Shown: positions 1 through 9,515, numbered from the stretch's first letter. The stretch: 36,162 nucleotides of DNA from Candidatus Hydrogenedens sp. (GCA_035361075.1 DAOSBX010000034.1:1-36162); one strand, 5' to 3'. Notes: generated from the letters alone by a model not told the origin. Translations and numbers: made by a program.

Positions 1-8
1 ACACAGAG

Positions 9-52
9 AACCACAGAGTTTTTTCAATCCTTTCCTCTTATCCTCTGTGGTT
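9..52. repeat. Inverted repeat with CCACAGAG motif
   Basis: Positions 9-18 (AACCACAGAG) are perfectly complementary to 43-52 (CTCTGTGGTT), with a 24-nt T/C-rich loop. The left arm lies next to a second ACAGAG at 3-8, so the element may continue beyond the window edge. It sits upstream of the MFS gene in non-coding DNA. From memory, CACAGAG-type motifs are frequent dispersed intergenic repeats in environmental bacteria; this is not verified here. It could instead be the terminator of an unseen upstream gene, but no T-run follows the right arm. Confidence 0.5.
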
Positions 53-94
53 AATCAGTTTTAATCTATTGTATATGCTGAATTATATGTGATT

Positions 95-124
95 TTCAGT
101 AGTGGGGATAGTTTGATGTATAAT
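95..124 (+). promoter_or_regulatory. Candidate promoter of the MFS gene
   Basis: A perfect TATAAT lies at 119-124, with a weak -35-like TTCAGT at 95-100 (18-nt spacer). It would start transcription near 131, about 35 nt before the likely start codon. The -35 match is poor, so this rests mainly on the -10 box in AT-rich DNA. Confidence 0.25.
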
Positions 125-165
125 ATTGTTTTCATTTTTTATTTTGTTTTTTAGGAAGAGTGCGA

Positions 166-1560
166 ATGGATACTGCTTCAACCAAAAAGATGGTACTTTT
201 TATTTCTATTTTAAGTTCATTTTTGACGCCATTTATGGGCTCTGCTGTCAATATAACCTTGCCATCTCTTGGTAAGGAATTGTCTGCCAGTGTGGTTATG
301 TTAAATTGGGTTACCACGTCCTATATTCTTACCTCTGCAATTTGCCTTGTTCCCTTTGGAGTGATAGCAGATTTATATGGTAGGAAAAAGGTGTTCCTTT
401 ATGGTATTATTCTGTTCACTTTTTCATCGTTTCTCTGTTCCATATCTGTATCTATTTTTACATTACTCCTGTTCAGGGTTTTGCAGGGGATTGGTGGGGC
501 TATGATTATGGCAACAGGTATGGCAATTTTGACCTCCGTATTTCCTTCTGGGGAACGTGGCAAAGCGATAGGTATTAGTACTTCTGCGGTTTATCTTGGT
601 TTATCTCTCGGTCCATTTCTCGGTGGAATTTTAACTCAATATGCAGGTTGGCGAAGTGTTTTTCTTACCATTTTGCCTATTGGATTAGCAACCATTATTC
701 TTATTATCTGGAAATTAAAAGGTGAGTGGAAAGAGTCTAAGGATGGGAAAATAGACTGGTTAGGCTTTTTTCTGTATCCACTGTCTATAATATCTTTGAT
801 GTATGGCATATCTATTTTACCTCGCTCTTTATCGTGGTGGCTAATCATAGTAGGTTTTTTATGTCTGTGTTTATTTGTTTTTTGGGAGAAACACCAAGAA
901 AATCCATTAATTAATACAACTATTTTTCGGGATAACACTATTTTCACTTTTTCCAATATTTCCGCATTGATTAATTATAGTGCTACTTTCGGCGTTACTT
1001 TTTTACTTGCTTTGTATTTACAATATATAAAAGGAATTAATCCTCAAAGGTCAGGGATGATTTTGCTTGCCCAACCATTGATGATGACTATTTTTTCACC
1101 TTTCGCTGGACGAGCATCTGATAAGATTGAACCGCAACTTGTTGCATCCTCAGGTATGTTTTTGAATGCGGTAGCCCTGTTTATGCTCATTTTTTTAGGT
1201 AAGAACACATCTTTATCCCTTGTCATTGCAAATTTAGCACTGTTGGGCATTGGCTTTGCCCTTTTTTCTTCTCCAAACACAAACGCAGTGATGAGTTCTA
1301 TACCAAAGAGTCTTTATGGTGTTGCATCAGGGATTTTGGGCACTATGCGACTTACTGGACAGATGACCAGTATGGGCATTATTATGTTAATTTCAACGCT
1401 TTATATTGGCAATGTGCAGATAACCCCAGAATATTACCCTACATTCCTAATAAGTATGAAAATTTCTTTTGCGGTATTTGCGTTTTTGTGTTTCATAGGT
1501 ATCTTTACCTCCATTGCACGTGGAAAATTACATAAAAATAAGTCAAATACAGATTTTTAA
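166..1560 (+). CDS. MFS drug-efflux-type transporter (DHA2-like, 14 TM)
   Basis: This is an inner-membrane major facilitator, probably a proton-coupled exporter. The protein of about 464 residues is hydrophobic throughout and fits the 14-helix EmrB/QacA (DHA2) pattern. The loop 2-3 motif A is visible as GVIADLYGRKKVF. Motif C-like glycines follow in LGLSLGPFLGGIL, after the FPSGERGKAIG segment. The ATG at 166 is preferred because AGGAAG at 153-158 is 7 nt upstream; an in-frame GTG lies at 160. The gene stands alone, convergent with the alpha-galactosidase gene. No regulator or membrane-fusion partner is next to it, so the substrate cannot be read from context. The family call is secure; the drug-efflux role is family knowledge only. 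Confidence 0.9.
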   Translation: MDTASTKKMVLFISILSSFLTPFMGSAVNITLPSLGKELSASVVMLNWVTTSYILTSAICLVPFGVIADLYGRKKVFLYGIILFTFSSFLCSISVSIFTLLLFRVLQGIGGAMIMATGMAILTSVFPSGERGKAIGISTSAVYLGLSLGPFLGGILTQYAGWRSVFLTILPIGLATIILIIWKLKGEWKESKDGKIDWLGFFLYPLSIISLMYGISILPRSLSWWLIIVGFLCLCLFVFWEKHQENPLINTTIFRDNTIFTFSNISALINYSATFGVTFLLALYLQYIKGINPQRSGMILLAQPLMMTIFSPFAGRASDKIEPQLVASSGMFLNAVALFMLIFLGKNTSLSLVIANLALLGIGFALFSSPNTNAVMSSIPKSLYGVASGILGTMRLTGQMTSMGIIMLISTLYIGNVQITPEYYPTFLISMKISFAVFAFLCFIGIFTSIARGKLHKNKSNTDF

Positions 1561-1674
1561 CCTGCCTTAAATAAATCAACGTTATCAAAATGAAACATAA
1601 GAAATGTCCTCAAATATATACCCCTATATATACCCCATCTATTAATGAATTGGATGTTATTAATATGATGTAAT

Positions 1675-3681
1675 TTATTGTGGTATAAGTCTAAGTAAAG
1701 CGACACCATGTCGGGGGATTGTTATTGAAAAATCTTTAGCATAAGTACCCAAATCTTTCTGTTGCCATAGGTTACGAACTTTTTGATTTTCTTTCAGTCC
1801 AATTTGTGCCCACTGCACAGAAATATTTTGTTCAATTTCGTCTAAATTGAATATTCCGATGGCAGTGCTCCCATCGTGAAGTGGTTTTAACCATATTTCG
1901 TAATATAGTTCCTTATTAGTAAGGACGGGATGTCCTTGAATGCCAGCTGGGTCTTGATTGATTTCGATAACTTCAGGATTGCACAATACATTTTTTGTAA
2001 ACTCATCTAATTGTGTCATATCACCGCTGTAAAATAAAGGTGAAGCCATAAGACACCATAGAGACATGTAGGAATATTGTTCACTTGGTGTAAGGGGACA
2101 AGGCTTGGGTTTACCTAAAACGGTGGCATCTCCACTATAGCCTATGAGAATATAATCTGGGTCATTCCATGCACCAGGACCTGCATATTCCCAATAACTG
2201 GCGTTTTTTCGTGCAACCTCGTGGTATTGGAGTAATTCAAAGCCGAGGTCGCCAGCAGTTCTCCAACAATGTCCACCAACTTCTTTACCCCACTTCCATA
2301 CTTCACCCATGCCATATTGACACAGGTTGAATACGATATCTCGGTTCAAATTTTTAAGTATTGCACCCATCTTCTGGTAAGGTTTTTTAAGGTTTTCAAT
2401 TTCCTTAGGAGACAGGATACTTGAATAGGAACACCAGTCGTATTTTAGAAAGTCAAAGCCCCATTCTGCGAATTGTTTTGCATCCTGCTCCTCATGCTCA
2501 TAGGTTCCTGTAAAATTGGCACATGTTTTAGGACCTGGTGACGTGTAAATACCTGCACGAAGCCCTTTGGAATGAATATAATCAGTCAGTTCCTTCATAC
2601 TTGGAAAATGCTTGTTAGGGAGAATATTTCTATTCTCATCTCTGGCGGGACCGACCCGCATTGGGTCACGGTGGTTTTCTGAATTTGCCCAACAATCATC
2701 AATACTTACATATTGATAACCGACATCTGCCATCCCAGAGGTAATCATCACGTCGGCAGATTGCTTCATGATGTCTGCAGTAATTCTGTCATAGTGGGTA
2801 TACCAGTGGTTCCAACCCATCGGTGGTGTTAGTGCCAGTGTGTCTCCCACAACAATGCTTAAATTGTTCTGGTCTTTTCCATGTTTATTTATTGCCGTGA
2901 TTTGGACATTATATGTTTTAGGCTCACGACTTGCGATTGTGCCCGATATAATACCTTCCGAATTGACAGTTAATCCTTCTGGCAATCCTTCCAGTTGAAA
3001 TTGGATTGGCCTCTCACCTGTGCAAGGGATACGGAATATAAAGGGGTTACCAGGTCTAACTGCAGTAATTCGTGGACTATTGATTTTTGGACAGGGAGAT
3101 GAAGGTGGCGTTAGTATATACGGTTCTTCTTTAGGGCGAACCATAAGTTTTGGTTCTCCATCTATCATTGTAAAAACTGCTTCCGCTATATCCACATGGT
3201 CGTAGGATATGTCATCAAAGGCATCGTTGACAGAGATTATGAAGTTAGTTATCCCACGTAAATCGATTGAAACTTTTTCAGGTTTTTCTCCTCCTTTTAA
3301 TATTCGTGTCGTATATAGAATCTTATTATCACCAAAAAATCGAGCTATAATAGACCCTTTGCCTTCTGTTTCATCATCTACTCCTATAGTGGCTTCAAAT
3401 TTCGAGCCTGTACCATTCAAGTAAACATAGAACACAGCATTGGCATGAGTGCCAACACCTCGATTATATGTCCGCCCATGTAATTTAATCGGATTTCCTA
3501 TACATGATAGATTTTTTTTGGGATGTTCACCCCAGCCCTGCTTAACAATTTTCAAATTTAAATTATCTAAATATACTTTATTATCCTGACCAAAACTGTT
3601 AATGGTTAAGGAAACCATAATTAAAGATAATAGACCCAATCTAAACATGTAATTATTAGAACTCAACTTTGAACTATTCAT
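1675..3681 (-). CDS. Secreted GH27 alpha-galactosidase with NPCBM domain
   Basis: The 668-residue protein begins with a signal peptide (about residues 1-31). An NPCBM-type carbohydrate-binding domain follows (about 35-172, with GVGTHANA and DDETEG motifs). A putative Ig-like domain (He_PIG type, about 205-278) comes next, then a GH27 TIM barrel starting at LTPPMGWNHW (about 284). Expected catalytic residues are present: nucleophile D415 in KYDWC and acid/base D478 in RTAGDLG, which keeps the R-x3-D spacing of the family. A C-terminal beta-sandwich follows. GH27 enzymes release terminal alpha-galactose, or alpha-N-acetylgalactosamine or beta-arabinopyranose in some members; the exact substrate is not decided here. 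The start has AAGGAG 5 nt upstream. It is the last gene of the minus-strand glycoside-use run, 224 nt after the DUF4855 gene. Confidence 0.9.
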   Translation of the reverse strand: MNSSKLSSNNYMFRLGLLSLIMVSLTINSFGQDNKVYLDNLNLKIVKQGWGEHPKKNLSCIGNPIKLHGRTYNRGVGTHANAVFYVYLNGTGSKFEATIGVDDETEGKGSIIARFFGDNKILYTTRILKGGEKPEKVSIDLRGITNFIISVNDAFDDISYDHVDIAEAVFTMIDGEPKLMVRPKEEPYILTPPSSPCPKINSPRITAVRPGNPFIFRIPCTGERPIQFQLEGLPEGLTVNSEGIISGTIASREPKTYNVQITAINKHGKDQNNLSIVVGDTLALTPPMGWNHWYTHYDRITADIMKQSADVMITSGMADVGYQYVSIDDCWANSENHRDPMRVGPARDENRNILPNKHFPSMKELTDYIHSKGLRAGIYTSPGPKTCANFTGTYEHEEQDAKQFAEWGFDFLKYDWCSYSSILSPKEIENLKKPYQKMGAILKNLNRDIVFNLCQYGMGEVWKWGKEVGGHCWRTAGDLGFELLQYHEVARKNASYWEYAGPGAWNDPDYILIGYSGDATVLGKPKPCPLTPSEQYSYMSLWCLMASPLFYSGDMTQLDEFTKNVLCNPEVIEINQDPAGIQGHPVLTNKELYYEIWLKPLHDGSTAIGIFNLDEIEQNISVQWAQIGLKENQKVRNLWQQKDLGTYAKDFSITIPRHGVALLRLIPQ

Positions 3682-3905
3682 ATCTTCTCCTTGTAGTAAA
3701 AATGTTTCTGGACATCTATTTTAATTTATCAAAATATAGAGAATAAAACATAGGAACATCTATACAAGATATATCTAAACGACAACGATATAATTACAAG
3801 GTTGCATTATAAATATAATGTAAATCCACTTTTTAATATAATCCTCTGCATTTCTAATCCCGTCGGCACAAAAAATGCTTGTGGTACCTTTTTAGTTTTC
3901 TAAGA

Positions 3906-5441
3906 TTAATACACTTCTAATTCGACGATTTGAAAGAGGTTTTGTCCTGTGGAGTTAAGTAAGGGGATAACCTGTAAGTAACGGGCAGGATGCGGTGAAA
4001 CTGTATCTTTTTGCCACCCACGATATTCGCCCTGACTTTTGTCTATAATGGTTTTCCAATTATTACCATCTTGGGATGTTTCGATGCGGTATTGATAATA
4101 TCGTTCATCAAGGTTGAACAGAAGCATTTGTACACAGGTTATTGTTACAGTATCAGCGAATTGAATCTGTATTTTGCCGGGAATCTCACAGCATGCGAAG
4201 CCTGATGTCCCAGAGTAACAGTCAACATCGCCATCGATAGCCCATTCCGGATTTAGAGATAGGCAGAAACCGGAGGATGGTTCTATTACTTTTGTGCCGT
4301 TATTGCGGTGTGCCAGATTGAACCCGTTGTGATCTGGGATTTTATATTCTAATATTGATGGTTCCGTTCTTGGTGGCTGATATGTTTGCGTTATAAAGCG
4401 GGCAATTGTTTGATATATCTCCTGTTGTTTTTCATTTTCGCTTTTAACTAATTTATATATCGTGTCATTTGCTTGATACCACGCCATTGGTCTCTGGTTC
4501 CATTTAAACTGGGCACCCGCTTGTACGTATTTTAAGAATCGTAATTGGTGAACATCAGAATTTAAAATGCGGTCATCCAGTTCTATTTCTACACCACAAT
4601 TAAATTGTTCCACCCGATAAGCAGTTAAGCCTAATCGAATATCACCACCTTTCCCCTCAAAGAAGTAATTAGGCTGGTAAAACATAAAGTCGAAACCTAA
4701 CTTTTTCCATGCCCACACATTATTTGCAGTGAAGTAAGGGATCCAGAAGAAAAGGAGATTTGCCTGATGTATAATATCGGCAGTCTGTTTTACAGTGTTT
4801 TCCATTTCTGGCGGTATGGATTCTCCAAGCCAATAGAATCCTAATAGTTTTAAGTTTGAATAGTGTGCGGATGAAAACTCAGTAATTACTTTTTCGATAT
4901 ACCATCGTATTGCGGTAATTCTATCTGTCTCATTTTGAAAGTTTAGATTGGATGCCTCTGCAGAGAGGGAACCGAAATTTTTAAAATTCAGGCTTGGTTC
5001 AGGAATAGTAATGATAATGCCAATATCTTCTTTTATAACATTTTTGTTGTGAAGGTTTTTGACTGCCTCGTTTAGTTCATTCAGGCAGGTATGCCAAACC
5101 TGTGCTAACCATGCCCAATCTTTAACATCGGCAATCTGTTTTTCATTCTTTTCACCCCAGAAATATTTTCCATCAGAAGTACGATATTCAATTAATAAAA
5201 ACGCATCAAAAAGAGGGGTTGAGTTTGCTGTTTCCTTATCATGATATATAAGATAGGGTATAAAATCATCTGCTTTCCACTGCCTTCGTGTGGATGAGCC
5301 GTGGTAAATTAAGCACATATTTTTTGGTAGAGTAAATAAGGGGGATTGGTTATTAATCTTTTCATTTGCCTGAACAGATGCAGTAGAAAAAAGGCTACAC
5401 CACGTTACAAAAATTAATACAGTACATATAACCTTTTTCAT
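3906..5441 (-). CDS. Secreted DUF4855 protein with C-terminal discoidin (F5/8 type C) domain
   Basis: The 511-residue protein has a signal peptide (cleavage near SVQA, about residue 25). It then has a TIM-barrel-like DUF4855 region (about 40-360), recognisable by YHGSSTRR near the start and by the LGFDFMFYQPNYFF stretch. A C-terminal F5/8 type C (discoidin) carbohydrate-binding domain follows, with SGFACCEIPGKIQIQF, RIETSQDGNNW and PARYLQVIPL. DUF4855 has no established reaction known to me; its fold and the attached binding module suggest a glycoside-active extracellular enzyme. The start has AAAGG about 10 nt upstream. It lies 121 nt downstream of the isomerase-like gene and 224 nt upstream of the GH27 gene, consistent with a shared role in glycan breakdown. 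The domain call is firm; the function is inferred. Confidence 0.78.
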   Translation of the reverse strand: MKKVICTVLIFVTWCSLFSTASVQANEKINNQSPLFTLPKNMCLIYHGSSTRRQWKADDFIPYLIYHDKETANSTPLFDAFLLIEYRTSDGKYFWGEKNEKQIADVKDWAWLAQVWHTCLNELNEAVKNLHNKNVIKEDIGIIITIPEPSLNFKNFGSLSAEASNLNFQNETDRITAIRWYIEKVITEFSSAHYSNLKLLGFYWLGESIPPEMENTVKQTADIIHQANLLFFWIPYFTANNVWAWKKLGFDFMFYQPNYFFEGKGGDIRLGLTAYRVEQFNCGVEIELDDRILNSDVHQLRFLKYVQAGAQFKWNQRPMAWYQANDTIYKLVKSENEKQQEIYQTIARFITQTYQPPRTEPSILEYKIPDHNGFNLAHRNNGTKVIEPSSGFCLSLNPEWAIDGDVDCYSGTSGFACCEIPGKIQIQFADTVTITCVQMLLFNLDERYYQYRIETSQDGNNWKTIIDKSQGEYRGWQKDTVSPHPARYLQVIPLLNSTGQNLFQIVELEVY

Positions 5442-5562
5442 TTTAGTAGTACCTTTTAAACATCGTTTCCCCCATTTTATTTATGTGTTAAACGTATATT
5501 TCGCTTCTTCGCTGTGTATTATTTATTTATGGGTATATATATTTTTTAGATAGTATCAGATA

Positions 5563-6402
5563 TCAGCCTTCAACAGTTTTGAGTAATTCTTTAAGGTACT
5601 TTATACTCCGTTCGGCTTGTTCGATAGTTCCACATTCAACACTCATAACGATGTCCCGCGATGTTTTTTTCAAGATAGTAATAACCTTTGCCCAATCGAT
5701 AACGCCATCACCACAAGCACAACCGACTGGCGTTCCAGTAACTTTCCCTCGCTCTGCTTCTGCCTGTTGCATGGCTATATCTTTTGCATGTAAATGAACT
5801 AATCTATCACTGACATGTTCCAGCCATGCAATTGGGTCTTGACCACTTAGGAAACTATTGCCCGTGTCGAAATTGATACCTAATATGGGGGATTTAACAA
5901 GGGAATAGATACGGTCTAACCCTTCGGGGGATTTGCTATATTGTTGATGAGGTTCTAATCCAATTAGGATTCCTCGTGGTTCTGCTACGGCACATGCTTC
6001 CATAAGAACATATCGCATCAGAACATGGTCTTCTTCTACGGAGGTCCATTTAGGTTTAGGTCCTTCGTCAGTATTGACTACGGGGGCACCACATTCTCCA
6101 GCAAATCGGATTCCCTGTTTTAGATATTCTGTGCTGATTTCTGGTTTACAAAGTGGACAATGGGAAGAAAGTCCAGATAGTTTGACACCTGCGTTTTCAC
6201 ACGCTTTTTTAATACGGTAAGGGTCATCTAACATGGAAACGCTGTGGAAATAACCTGCTTCGCTGAGTAGTTCTCTGCCCCAATGCACCATCGGCTCTAC
6301 ATATTCATAGCCCAATTCTGCCGCCTTATCGACACCCCACTCGAAGGGTTTATCTGCGTGGCGGACAAATTCTAAATTTATTCCGATACCTATTTTTCCC
6401 AT
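5563..6402 (-). CDS. Sugar phosphate isomerase/epimerase-like TIM barrel (AP endonuclease 2 superfamily)
   Basis: The 279-residue cytoplasmic protein has no signal peptide and is close to the usual length for xylose-isomerase-like TIM barrels. Candidate metal ligands fall in the expected order: E150 (IGLEPHQQY), D179 (NFDTGNSF), H205 (HLHAKD) and E256 (SVECG). Such enzymes isomerise or epimerise sugars, keto-sugars or inositols. The start is supported by AAAGGA about 7 nt upstream. It follows the Gfo/Idh/MocA gene by 28 nt, so the two are almost certainly co-transcribed. This pairing is common in planctomycete-like genomes and in oxidative 3-keto-glycoside pathways. The exact substrate is not determinable from sequence. 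Confidence 0.85.
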   Translation of the reverse strand: MGKIGIGINLEFVRHADKPFEWGVDKAAELGYEYVEPMVHWGRELLSEAGYFHSVSMLDDPYRIKKACENAGVKLSGLSSHCPLCKPEISTEYLKQGIRFAGECGAPVVNTDEGPKPKWTSVEEDHVLMRYVLMEACAVAEPRGILIGLEPHQQYSKSPEGLDRIYSLVKSPILGINFDTGNSFLSGQDPIAWLEHVSDRLVHLHAKDIAMQQAEAERGKVTGTPVGCACGDGVIDWAKVITILKKTSRDIVMSVECGTIEQAERSIKYLKELLKTVEG

Positions 6403-6430
6403 AACTCAATCCTTTTCAGTTTAATTTCTA

Positions 6431-7711
6431 TTATAATGCCACAGGTCCTTTTCCATCTTCATAGGTGTACATCTTACTGTTTTTCCATGACAGCATACCC
6501 ATAATCAATGTTGTCTGGACTTCGAATGCCATATCAATCGGGCTTAATGTATTTTTATCTTTACGTATACAGCAATCGATAAAACTGCGGAGGTAATCGG
6601 TCAAGTTTTCTCCTTTTTGAATGGGTATTTTTTCGGGGTTTTGAGTTTTAAGTGCTTTAGCAGGCCAGAACACGATATCTTCCTCGTTTATTGTTAACGT
6701 CCCTTCCCATCCACGAATGACAGGGACTCGGTTTTGTCCACGAAGGGATGTCCCCTGATATTCATTTGCCTGCGTGCCTAAAAGTGCCAAGTCAGTTTTA
6801 TTATCATAATTAATAAGCATGTCAAACGTATCAGGAATCTCCCTTTCCTCATAGCGTAATTTGCCACCGATACCGACGACAATCTTCGGCATGTGGACGC
6901 CGATAGTATAGACAACAGGAGTTAATATGTGGGGATATAAATCTGTGGACATTCCACCAGCATAATCTGCATACATTCTCCAGCGGAAGAAGCGACTAAC
7001 ATCAAATTCACGTTTTGGAGCATCTTCTAAGAACGCATCCCAGTTTAAGTCGGGTCCAGGTTTAGCGTTGGGGTCATCAATTGGCATACCTCTTTCGCCC
7101 CAATCACCTAATCGGAAATAACCGCATTCTACATGCACAGGTTGACCGATTTTCCCTTGTTCCACCAGTTCTTTCATCTGTTTCCAAACGCTGTCTGACA
7201 TTGCCTGAGTTCCAATTTGGAAGACGCAGTCCGATTGTTTTACTGCTTCTGTCATCTGTTTTGCTAATTCCCATTGTGTCCAATGAGTCATGGGTTTTTC
7301 ACAATATACATGTTTGCCTGCTTTTACCGCTTCTATTGTTTGACGGGCATGGTGATGGTCAGGTGTAGCAATAATAACAACATCAACTTCTTTATCATTT
7401 AGTAATTCTCGATAATCCATATATTTCTTGCCACCGTAAATATCTGCCAATTTATCTAAACGAGGGCGATATATATCACAAAATGCCTTGAACTGCACTG
7501 TTTTATCGTTATCTTGCAAATGTTTTACTACCTGAGATAAATGGGTACCACGTCCACCACAGCCAATAACGCCAATTCCCAGTCGATTGTTTTGAGCCAT
7601 TGAACTCTTCACAGCGGATACGCTTGCAGTCGCAATTAATCCTGTTGCTGTCGTCTTGATAAAACTACGACGACTCATATTTTGATGTTTCTTCATTTGA
7701 GAATGTTCCAT
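6431..7711 (-). CDS. Tat-exported Gfo/Idh/MocA family oxidoreductase
   Basis: The 426-residue protein has a twin-arginine signal (SRRSFIKTTATGL, residues 13-25), so it is probably exported folded with its nicotinamide cofactor. A Rossmann nucleotide-binding motif GVIGCGGRG (47-55) follows, then ATPDHHH (116-121) and the family EKP motif (138-140). The C-terminal GFO_IDH_MocA beta-sheet domain includes FRWRMYADYAGG. Family members oxidise or reduce sugars, polyols or glycosides with NAD(P). The ATG at 7711 has AAGGAG 7 nt upstream. The gene sits 28 nt from both the DUF6807 gene upstream and the TIM-barrel gene downstream, giving a three-gene operon. It is a distant paralogue of the gene at 27299-28606. 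The family call is very secure; the substrate is unknown. Confidence 0.92.
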   Translation of the reverse strand: MEHSQMKKHQNMSRRSFIKTTATGLIATASVSAVKSSMAQNNRLGIGVIGCGGRGTHLSQVVKHLQDNDKTVQFKAFCDIYRPRLDKLADIYGGKKYMDYRELLNDKEVDVVIIATPDHHHARQTIEAVKAGKHVYCEKPMTHWTQWELAKQMTEAVKQSDCVFQIGTQAMSDSVWKQMKELVEQGKIGQPVHVECGYFRLGDWGERGMPIDDPNAKPGPDLNWDAFLEDAPKREFDVSRFFRWRMYADYAGGMSTDLYPHILTPVVYTIGVHMPKIVVGIGGKLRYEEREIPDTFDMLINYDNKTDLALLGTQANEYQGTSLRGQNRVPVIRGWEGTLTINEEDIVFWPAKALKTQNPEKIPIQKGENLTDYLRSFIDCCIRKDKNTLSPIDMAFEVQTTLIMGMLSWKNSKMYTYEDGKGPVAL

Positions 7712-7739
7712 AATGTTTCTCCTTACAATAATTTTATGT

Positions 7740-8666
7740 TTATTTCCACACGTTATTTATCTCTTCAACTGCCTTTCCTAAATCCTCTTTTGTCTTTTCC
7801 CCATCCCATAAAACAAGGGCATGTTTACATAACACTTTATTTTTCGGTGGTATTTCAAACGTCTCTTTCCATAAGTTTCGTGTTGCAGATATATACACAA
7901 AAGGTGTTCTCATCGTAAACCAGCGAGATGGAAAACGAAGACTTTCCTGTGAGTCTACTATTAGCAAAGTGAACGTTCCTATTTCGTTTTTTACCACAAT
8001 TCCACACCACGGAGCATTACGGAGATATTCATCACCTCGAACATTCTCCAAATTATCTTCTACGGGGGTAATAATATTTACATTTTCTAAAGGTGTCTTT
8101 AAAAGTCGCATTCCTAATCCGAAGTAATGATGCCCAGAAAGTTTAGCAGTATCTGTATCTGATGGATTCTCGAGGTGTGTTTCCCAAAATATTACATTGG
8201 CATTTTCCTGTGCCCAATATCCAGATGAAACTTTCCGTATCTCTGTTAATTGAGGGGTATCATTTGCGGGGCTTTTCCAGTTTAACTCTTCAATAAATGA
8301 ACTCATTGTTATCGTTGTATTTGTATCTATATTCACAGCAGAAAATGTTTGGTGGATTTGATGTCCACTCTTTTCACTTTCTTCCCAATAATTTGTATCA
8401 CCTACCTGAATAGCAAACATGAGACCATGATGGTGAAGATGGTCATGTGGAGCATCTTCTAAAACTTGCAATCCTGACGGAGTATAGAAACATTTGATAT
8501 AGGGTTTAAATGGGACTTTTGTATATCGGTAATCAGCTATTTTCCTCTGGCCATAAAAGAAAGATAAAAATTCATCATTTATGGTTATGTTGCTATTTTC
8601 AGCAAAGGTATTTATAGTAAACATAAGTAAAAATATTATGGCTATAAATACATAGCAGTTTTTCAT
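7740..8666 (-). CDS. Secreted DUF6807 ('PmoA family') protein
   Basis: The 308-residue protein has a signal peptide (about 1-22, cleaved near TFA). The hallmark is a His-rich motif HDHLHHHGLMFA at about 74-85, followed by NYWEE. These are features of the family named 'PmoA' in databases, now DUF6807, which is unrelated to true methane monooxygenase. HHFGLG-like and SGHHYFGLGMRL stretches follow at about 178-190. The histidines suggest a metal or sugar site, but I know of no established reaction. It is the first gene of the operon with the Gfo/Idh/MocA and TIM-barrel genes (28-nt gaps), and such proteins often accompany those families. AAAGGA lies 8 nt upstream of the ATG. Confidence 0.8.
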   Translation of the reverse strand: MKNCYVFIAIIFLLMFTINTFAENSNITINDEFLSFFYGQRKIADYRYTKVPFKPYIKCFYTPSGLQVLEDAPHDHLHHHGLMFAIQVGDTNYWEESEKSGHQIHQTFSAVNIDTNTTITMSSFIEELNWKSPANDTPQLTEIRKVSSGYWAQENANVIFWETHLENPSDTDTAKLSGHHYFGLGMRLLKTPLENVNIITPVEDNLENVRGDEYLRNAPWCGIVVKNEIGTFTLLIVDSQESLRFPSRWFTMRTPFVYISATRNLWKETFEIPPKNKVLCKHALVLWDGEKTKEDLGKAVEEINNVWK

Positions 8667-8908
8667 TTTTAGTTCCTTTATATTACGGTTTACCTGCTTT
8701 TACATTATATAGTTTATTATGCAGTGAAATGATGATACCGTTCAACTTAGGATTAGTTTATGTGTAAAATACCTTATCTTATTAAAGTTCTAAGAACCCC
8801 ATAGCGGGGCAAATGTTAAACAATATACAGATAATAAGGAATAGACAAAAGATTTATGATATATTAGAAAGTGCCAAATTTATCATATTTAAATGAAAAA
8901 TGAACAAA

Positions 8909-9484
8909 CTATGCTCTTAAACTATGTTCAGCATATCCGAGTCCATACCCCATGAAAACTCCACGGGCTATCAAATCCCTAATTTTAAATCCGATGTTTG
9001 ATGATAATTCCCCAAAACCCAGATAATTTTTCTTTAATATATTTAATTCAATAGATGTAACTTTTTCGAAAAGAAGTTCAATTGCTGGTTGGTCATCAAG
9101 CAATCTGAAAAATACTACATTTTTACTGTTTGGTTGAGGTGGAACTATTATATTATTGTATTCCGTCATCAGGGTTGGGTCGTATTTAATACCTCGTTGC
9201 AATAAGGGTCTTTTAATGTTAGCAATTAATTGATATGCGACAAAGATAAGGTAACCTGAATAAACGGCATGCATGAAACATATTTTAATTTGATTGATAT
9301 CATTATAAGAGAAATTTTTTACTATTGGGAACGAATTAGTTAAATCGTTCATTAATTGATTAGAAAACTGGCTAAACCCTTCAAAAGCTCCGTCTTCTAT
9401 GGATTGATTTAAAAGTTTTGCATCTTCTGGTGAAAGGGCATTTAGTCTATCCCATTGTTGTGCTATTTGTTGATAGTAAATCAT
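8909..9484 (-). CDS. Hypothetical protein, 191 aa
   Basis: I do not recognise this protein. It has no signal peptide and begins with a hydrophilic, probably helical stretch (MIYYQQIAQQWDRLNALSPE). A moderately hydrophobic region (about 66-90, ICFMHAVYSGYLIFVAYQLI) could be one membrane helix or a buried helix. A Gly-containing C-terminus (FMGYGLGYAEHSLRA) ends the protein. AAAGGA lies about 11 nt upstream of the ATG. It lies between the URO-D-like gene (114-nt gap holding an inverted repeat) and the DUF6807 gene (242-nt gap), so it may form its own unit. Length, start and codon use look like a real gene; the function is unknown. Confidence 0.65.
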   Translation of the reverse strand: MIYYQQIAQQWDRLNALSPEDAKLLNQSIEDGAFEGFSQFSNQLMNDLTNSFPIVKNFSYNDINQIKICFMHAVYSGYLIFVAYQLIANIKRPLLQRGIKYDPTLMTEYNNIIVPPQPNSKNVVFFRLLDDQPAIELLFEKVTSIELNILKKNYLGFGELSSNIGFKIRDLIARGVFMGYGLGYAEHSLRA

Positions 9485-9515
9485 AGGTTGTTTATCCTTT
9501 CTCTTTTAAGATTTC

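Noticed and set aside
8787..8809. Two tiny palindromes (GTTC-TAA-GAAC and CCCC-ATAGC-GGGG)
   Set aside because: Stems of only 4 bp with no T-run; not a credible terminator or operator without conservation data.
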